The position numbers were made by a program, and so were the translations under genes. A stretch of DNA of 7,590 bases, from the NCBI GenBank assembly GCA_028694545.1, contig JAQVKV010000093.1:1-7590 (forward strand), read 5' to 3'. This document shows positions 5,704 to 7,590 of the stretch, piece after piece. Origin of the DNA: Zavarzinia sp. (GTDB lineage Bacteria > Pseudomonadota > Alphaproteobacteria > Zavarziniales > Zavarziniaceae). The notes beneath the pieces were generated by a model. It searched no databases. It was not told where the DNA came from and saw nothing but the letters and a program-made list of their open reading frames with translations. Each line of letters starts with the position of its first letter. The stretch's first letter is position 1.

Positions 5704-6930
5704 TTACAAGCGTTCGATGATGGTGGCCGGCGCCATGCCGCCGGCGGCGCACAGCGTGGCGAGGCCGACATTCAGGTCGCGTCGCTCCATCTCGTCCAGC
5801 AGGGTGCCGAGAATGATCGCGCCGGTCGCCCCGATCGGATGGCCCAGCGCCATGGCGCCGCCGTTCACGTTGACGATCGACGGATCGATGTCGAGGTCAC
5901 GCATGTATTTGAGGGGCACGACCGCGAAGGCTTCGTTGATCTCGAACAGATCGATGTCGGACAGCGTCATGCCGGCAAGCGCCAACGCCTTCCTGGTCGC
6001 GGGGCCCGGCGCGTTCAGCATCAGTTCGGGGCTGTCGCCGGCGGTCGCCATGGCGCGGATGCGGGCGCGCGGTTTCAGGCCGTGGGCCTTCGCATATTCG
6101 GGAGAGGCCAGCACGACCGCGCCCGCCCCGTCGACCACGCCGGACGAATTGCCGGCATGGTGGATATGCTCGATCCTCACGTCCGGATAACGGCGCTCGA
6201 CCAGCGCCTTGTAGCTCGTGCCCGTCTCGTCGACCGGCTGGTCATAGACGGCGGCGAAGGCGGGTTTCAGCTGCGCCAGACCTTCAAGCGTCGTGTTCGG
6301 GCGCGGAAACTCGTCCCGGTCGAGGGCGAGACGGCCGTCGTCATGATGAACCGGCACCAGCGAACGGTCGAAATGGCCATTGCGGATGGCGTGATCTGCC
6401 CGGCGCTGGCTTTCCACCGCCAGCCTCTCCGTGTCCTCGCGCGAAATGCCTTCCAGCGTCGCGATCAGGTCGGCGCAGATGCCCTGATGGGGCTGGGGGT
6501 GGATTTCCCGCAGGTGTAGATTACCCGAATCCATGGTGCGGCTGCCGAGCCCCGCGCCATATGACATGGATTCGACCCCGCCCGCGATCACCAGCTCCTG
6601 CATGCCCGACATGATGCCCATGGCGCCCAGATTGACCGCCGTCAGGCCCGAGCCGCAGAAGCGATCCAGCGACATGCCCGGCGCATCATCGGCGAAACCG
6701 GCGTCCAGCGCCGCCATGCGGGCGATGCAGAACCCCTGCTTGCCCACCTGGGTGCCGCAGCCTGCGATGACGTCGTTCACATCCGCCGTGTCGATGCCGT
6801 TGCGTTCGACCAGCGCCTTCAGCACGTGGGACAGGATCCGCTGCGGATGAACCTCCGACAAGCTGCCCTTGCCCAGCTTGCCGATGCCACGCGGCGTGCG
6901 CGCCGCGTCGATGATCCAGGCTTCTCTCAT
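5704..6930 (-). CDS. Thiolase family acetyl-CoA C-acyltransferase
   Basis: The 408-residue protein is a full-length thiolase. The acyl-accepting cysteine is C92 in DRFCGSGLTAVN. The other catalytic motifs are NEAFA (332-336), GGAMALGHPIGATGA with H364, and the proton-donor cysteine C394 in TLCAAGGMAPATIIE. The last motif is more often CxGGG, and the Ala in it is a mild variation. Thiolases of this type cleave 3-ketoacyl-CoA with CoA in beta-oxidation-like degradation, or run the reverse condensation of acetyl-CoA. The divergent acyl-CoA dehydrogenase gene suggests the degradative direction for a fatty acid or similar acid. The start ATG 6930 has GGGGAG (6942-6937) at 6-nt spacing and gives the family N-terminus MREAWIIDAARTPRG. 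A palindromic operator candidate lies about 21 nt upstream of the start codon. Chain-length preference cannot be read from the sequence. Confidence 0.94.
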   Translation of the reverse strand: MREAWIIDAARTPRGIGKLGKGSLSEVHPQRILSHVLKALVERNGIDTADVNDVIAGCGTQVGKQGFCIARMAALDAGFADDAPGMSLDRFCGSGLTAVNLGAMGIMSGMQELVIAGGVESMSYGAGLGSRTMDSGNLHLREIHPQPHQGICADLIATLEGISREDTERLAVESQRRADHAIRNGHFDRSLVPVHHDDGRLALDRDEFPRPNTTLEGLAQLKPAFAAVYDQPVDETGTSYKALVERRYPDVRIEHIHHAGNSSGVVDGAGAVVLASPEYAKAHGLKPRARIRAMATAGDSPELMLNAPGPATRKALALAGMTLSDIDLFEINEAFAVVPLKYMRDLDIDPSIVNVNGGAMALGHPIGATGAIILGTLLDEMERRDLNVGLATLCAAGGMAPATIIERL

Positions 6931-6951
6931 GTTTCTCTCCCCTTGGTTGAT

Positions 6952-6967
6952 TTAAACGTTCATTTAA
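6952..6967. promoter_or_regulatory. Inverted-repeat operator candidate, TetR-type, between thiolase and acyl-CoA dehydrogenase genes
   Basis: TTAAACGTTCATTTAA is a 16-bp imperfect palindrome centred between 6959 and 6960: TTAAA-x-G on the left mirrors C-x-TTTAA on the right. It is a sharply AT-rich patch in a GC-rich context. Operators of this size and composition are typical of TetR-family repressors that control acyl-CoA metabolism, but no regulator gene is in the window. It overlaps the proposed -10 box of the thiolase promoter, so binding would block transcription. Confidence 0.55.
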
Positions 6968-6989
6968 CAGACGGCGGGGCACGGGACAA
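6962..6989 (-). promoter_or_regulatory. Candidate sigma70-type promoter of the thiolase gene
   Basis: On the - strand TTGTCC (6989-6984) and TTAAAT (6967-6962) are 16 nt apart, each matching four of six consensus bases. The transcript would start roughly 20-25 nt before the ATG at 6930, leaving just room for the GGGGAG ribosome binding site. The -10 box lies within the palindrome at 6952-6967. No comparably good promoter was found for the divergent acyl-CoA dehydrogenase gene. Confidence 0.4.
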
Positions 6990-7058
6990 GAAGCGCATTG
7001 CAGCCCCTTTCCGAACGGCTTACGGCTGGCCCCGCGACAAGTCGGAGAGGAAACAGGC

Positions 7059-7590
7059 ATGGGCATGACGGAAACCCTGGAGACGGTCACCCGCATCGAC
7101 CGTTTCATCCGCGATGTGGTGATCCCCTACGAAAAGGACCCACGCAACGGCGGCCATGGCCCGAGCCAGGACCTCGTCGACGAAATCCGCGCCAGGGCCC
7201 GCGCGGAAGGGCTGGTCAGCCCCCACATCAAGCCGGACGGCCGTCACGTCAGCCACCGCGAGACGGCGCTGCTGCTGCGGGCGTCGGGCTATTCGCCGCT
7301 CGGCCCTTTGGCGCTGAACGTCATGGCGCCAGACGAAGGCAACATGTTCCTGCTCGGCAAGGTCGCCAATCCGGAGCAGAAGCGCCGCTTCCTCGCGCCC
7401 CTGGTCGCCGGCCATACCCGCTCCGCCTTCTTCATGACGGAACCGGACGGGGGTGCGGGCTCCGATCCCTCGATGATGAAGACCACCGCGCGGCGCGACG
7501 GCAACCACTGGATCATCGACGGCCGCAAGAGCTTCATTACCGGCGCCGAAGGGGCGGCCTGCGCCATCATCATGGCGAAGTCGGAAGAAG
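7059..7590 (+). CDS. Acyl-CoA dehydrogenase family protein, N-terminal part (3' end outside window)
   Basis: An open frame runs from ATG 7059 to the right edge, giving 177 residues without a stop. The middle-domain FAD/substrate motif is seen as FFMTEPDGGAGSDPS (124-138), followed by WIIDGRKSFITGA (151-163), both diagnostic of the family. The helical N-terminal domain (about 1-120) contains NPEQKRRFLAPLVAG, also typical. Such flavoenzymes oxidise acyl-CoA thioesters to the 2,3-enoyl-CoA and pass electrons to electron-transfer flavoprotein. The start has GGAGAGG (7044-7050) with 8-nt spacing; a second in-frame ATG at 7065 is possible. The gene is divergent from the thiolase gene across 128 nt, suggesting shared control of an acyl-CoA degradation pathway. 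The catalytic base and C-terminal domain are beyond the window, so the substrate class cannot be judged. Confidence 0.93.
   Translation, partial: MGMTETLETVTRIDRFIRDVVIPYEKDPRNGGHGPSQDLVDEIRARARAEGLVSPHIKPDGRHVSHRETALLLRASGYSPLGPLALNVMAPDEGNMFLLGKVANPEQKRRFLAPLVAGHTRSAFFMTEPDGGAGSDPSMMKTTARRDGNHWIIDGRKSFITGAEGAACAIIMAKSEE

Noticed and set aside
5311..6519. A 402-codon + strand open frame spanning the manC-thiolase gap
   Set aside because: It covers parts of two well-supported genes and a terminator-like hairpin, and its composition is shadow-like with no domain.
6998..7026. TTGCAG - 17 nt - TACGGC as a promoter for the acyl-CoA dehydrogenase gene
   Set aside because: The spacing is right but the -10 match is very poor (two of six bases); not enough to list as a feature.
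7020..7508. A 162-codon - strand open frame opposite the acyl-CoA dehydrogenase start
   Set aside because: The + strand frame carries clear acyl-CoA dehydrogenase motifs and a ribosome binding site and simply runs off the window edge.

Overview
The window looks like a piece of a high-GC alphaproteobacterial chromosome. The evidence is the strong G/C bias at third codon positions, the short intergenic gaps with AGGGAG/GAGG-type ribosome binding sites, an adrenodoxin-type ferredoxin with its reductase, and a ManC with the RDSAAAI variant of the nucleotide-binding motif that I associate with this class. I cannot name a genus from the sequence alone.

Left part (1-812, + strand): the 3' end of a ferredoxin reductase gene, followed 21 nt later by a complete 2Fe-2S ferredoxin gene. 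This is the electron-delivery half of a class I cytochrome P450 (or similar oxygenase) system; the terminal oxygenase would lie outside the window. A perfect inverted repeat at 823-846 sits in the 37-nt gap between these genes and the convergent block on the other strand.

Central part (5489 down to 850, - strand): a compact four-gene nucleotide-sugar block. In transcription order it holds manC (mannose-1-phosphate guanylyltransferase), hddA-like (GHMP kinase for D-glycero-D-manno-heptose 7-phosphate), a fused protein carrying an HddC-like nucleotidyltransferase and a GmhB-like HAD phosphatase, and an AGE-family sugar epimerase/isomerase. Gaps are 22, 9 and 106 nt. Kinase, phosphatase and guanylyltransferase are the last three steps to GDP-D-glycero-alpha-D-manno-heptose. 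The usual first enzyme, the SIS-fold isomerase GmhA, is absent from the block, and the only isomerase present is the AGE-family protein. The AGE protein may instead (or also) be a mannose-6-phosphate isomerase feeding ManC. No glycosyltransferase, transporter or phosphomannomutase is in view, so the block looks like a precursor-supply module for a surface glycan made elsewhere. The GmhB half has lost three of the four zinc ligands known from E. coli GmhB while keeping its catalytic motifs.

Right part (5704-7590): a complete thiolase gene on the - strand and the start of an acyl-CoA dehydrogenase gene on the + strand, divergently arranged around a 128-nt region. This pair suggests a beta-oxidation type pathway. 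A 16-bp inverted repeat just upstream of the thiolase gene, overlapping a plausible -10 box, looks like the operator of a TetR-type regulator. A terminator-like hairpin follows the thiolase gene and separates it from the sugar block.

No rRNA, tRNA, CRISPR array, insertion sequence or prophage signal was found.
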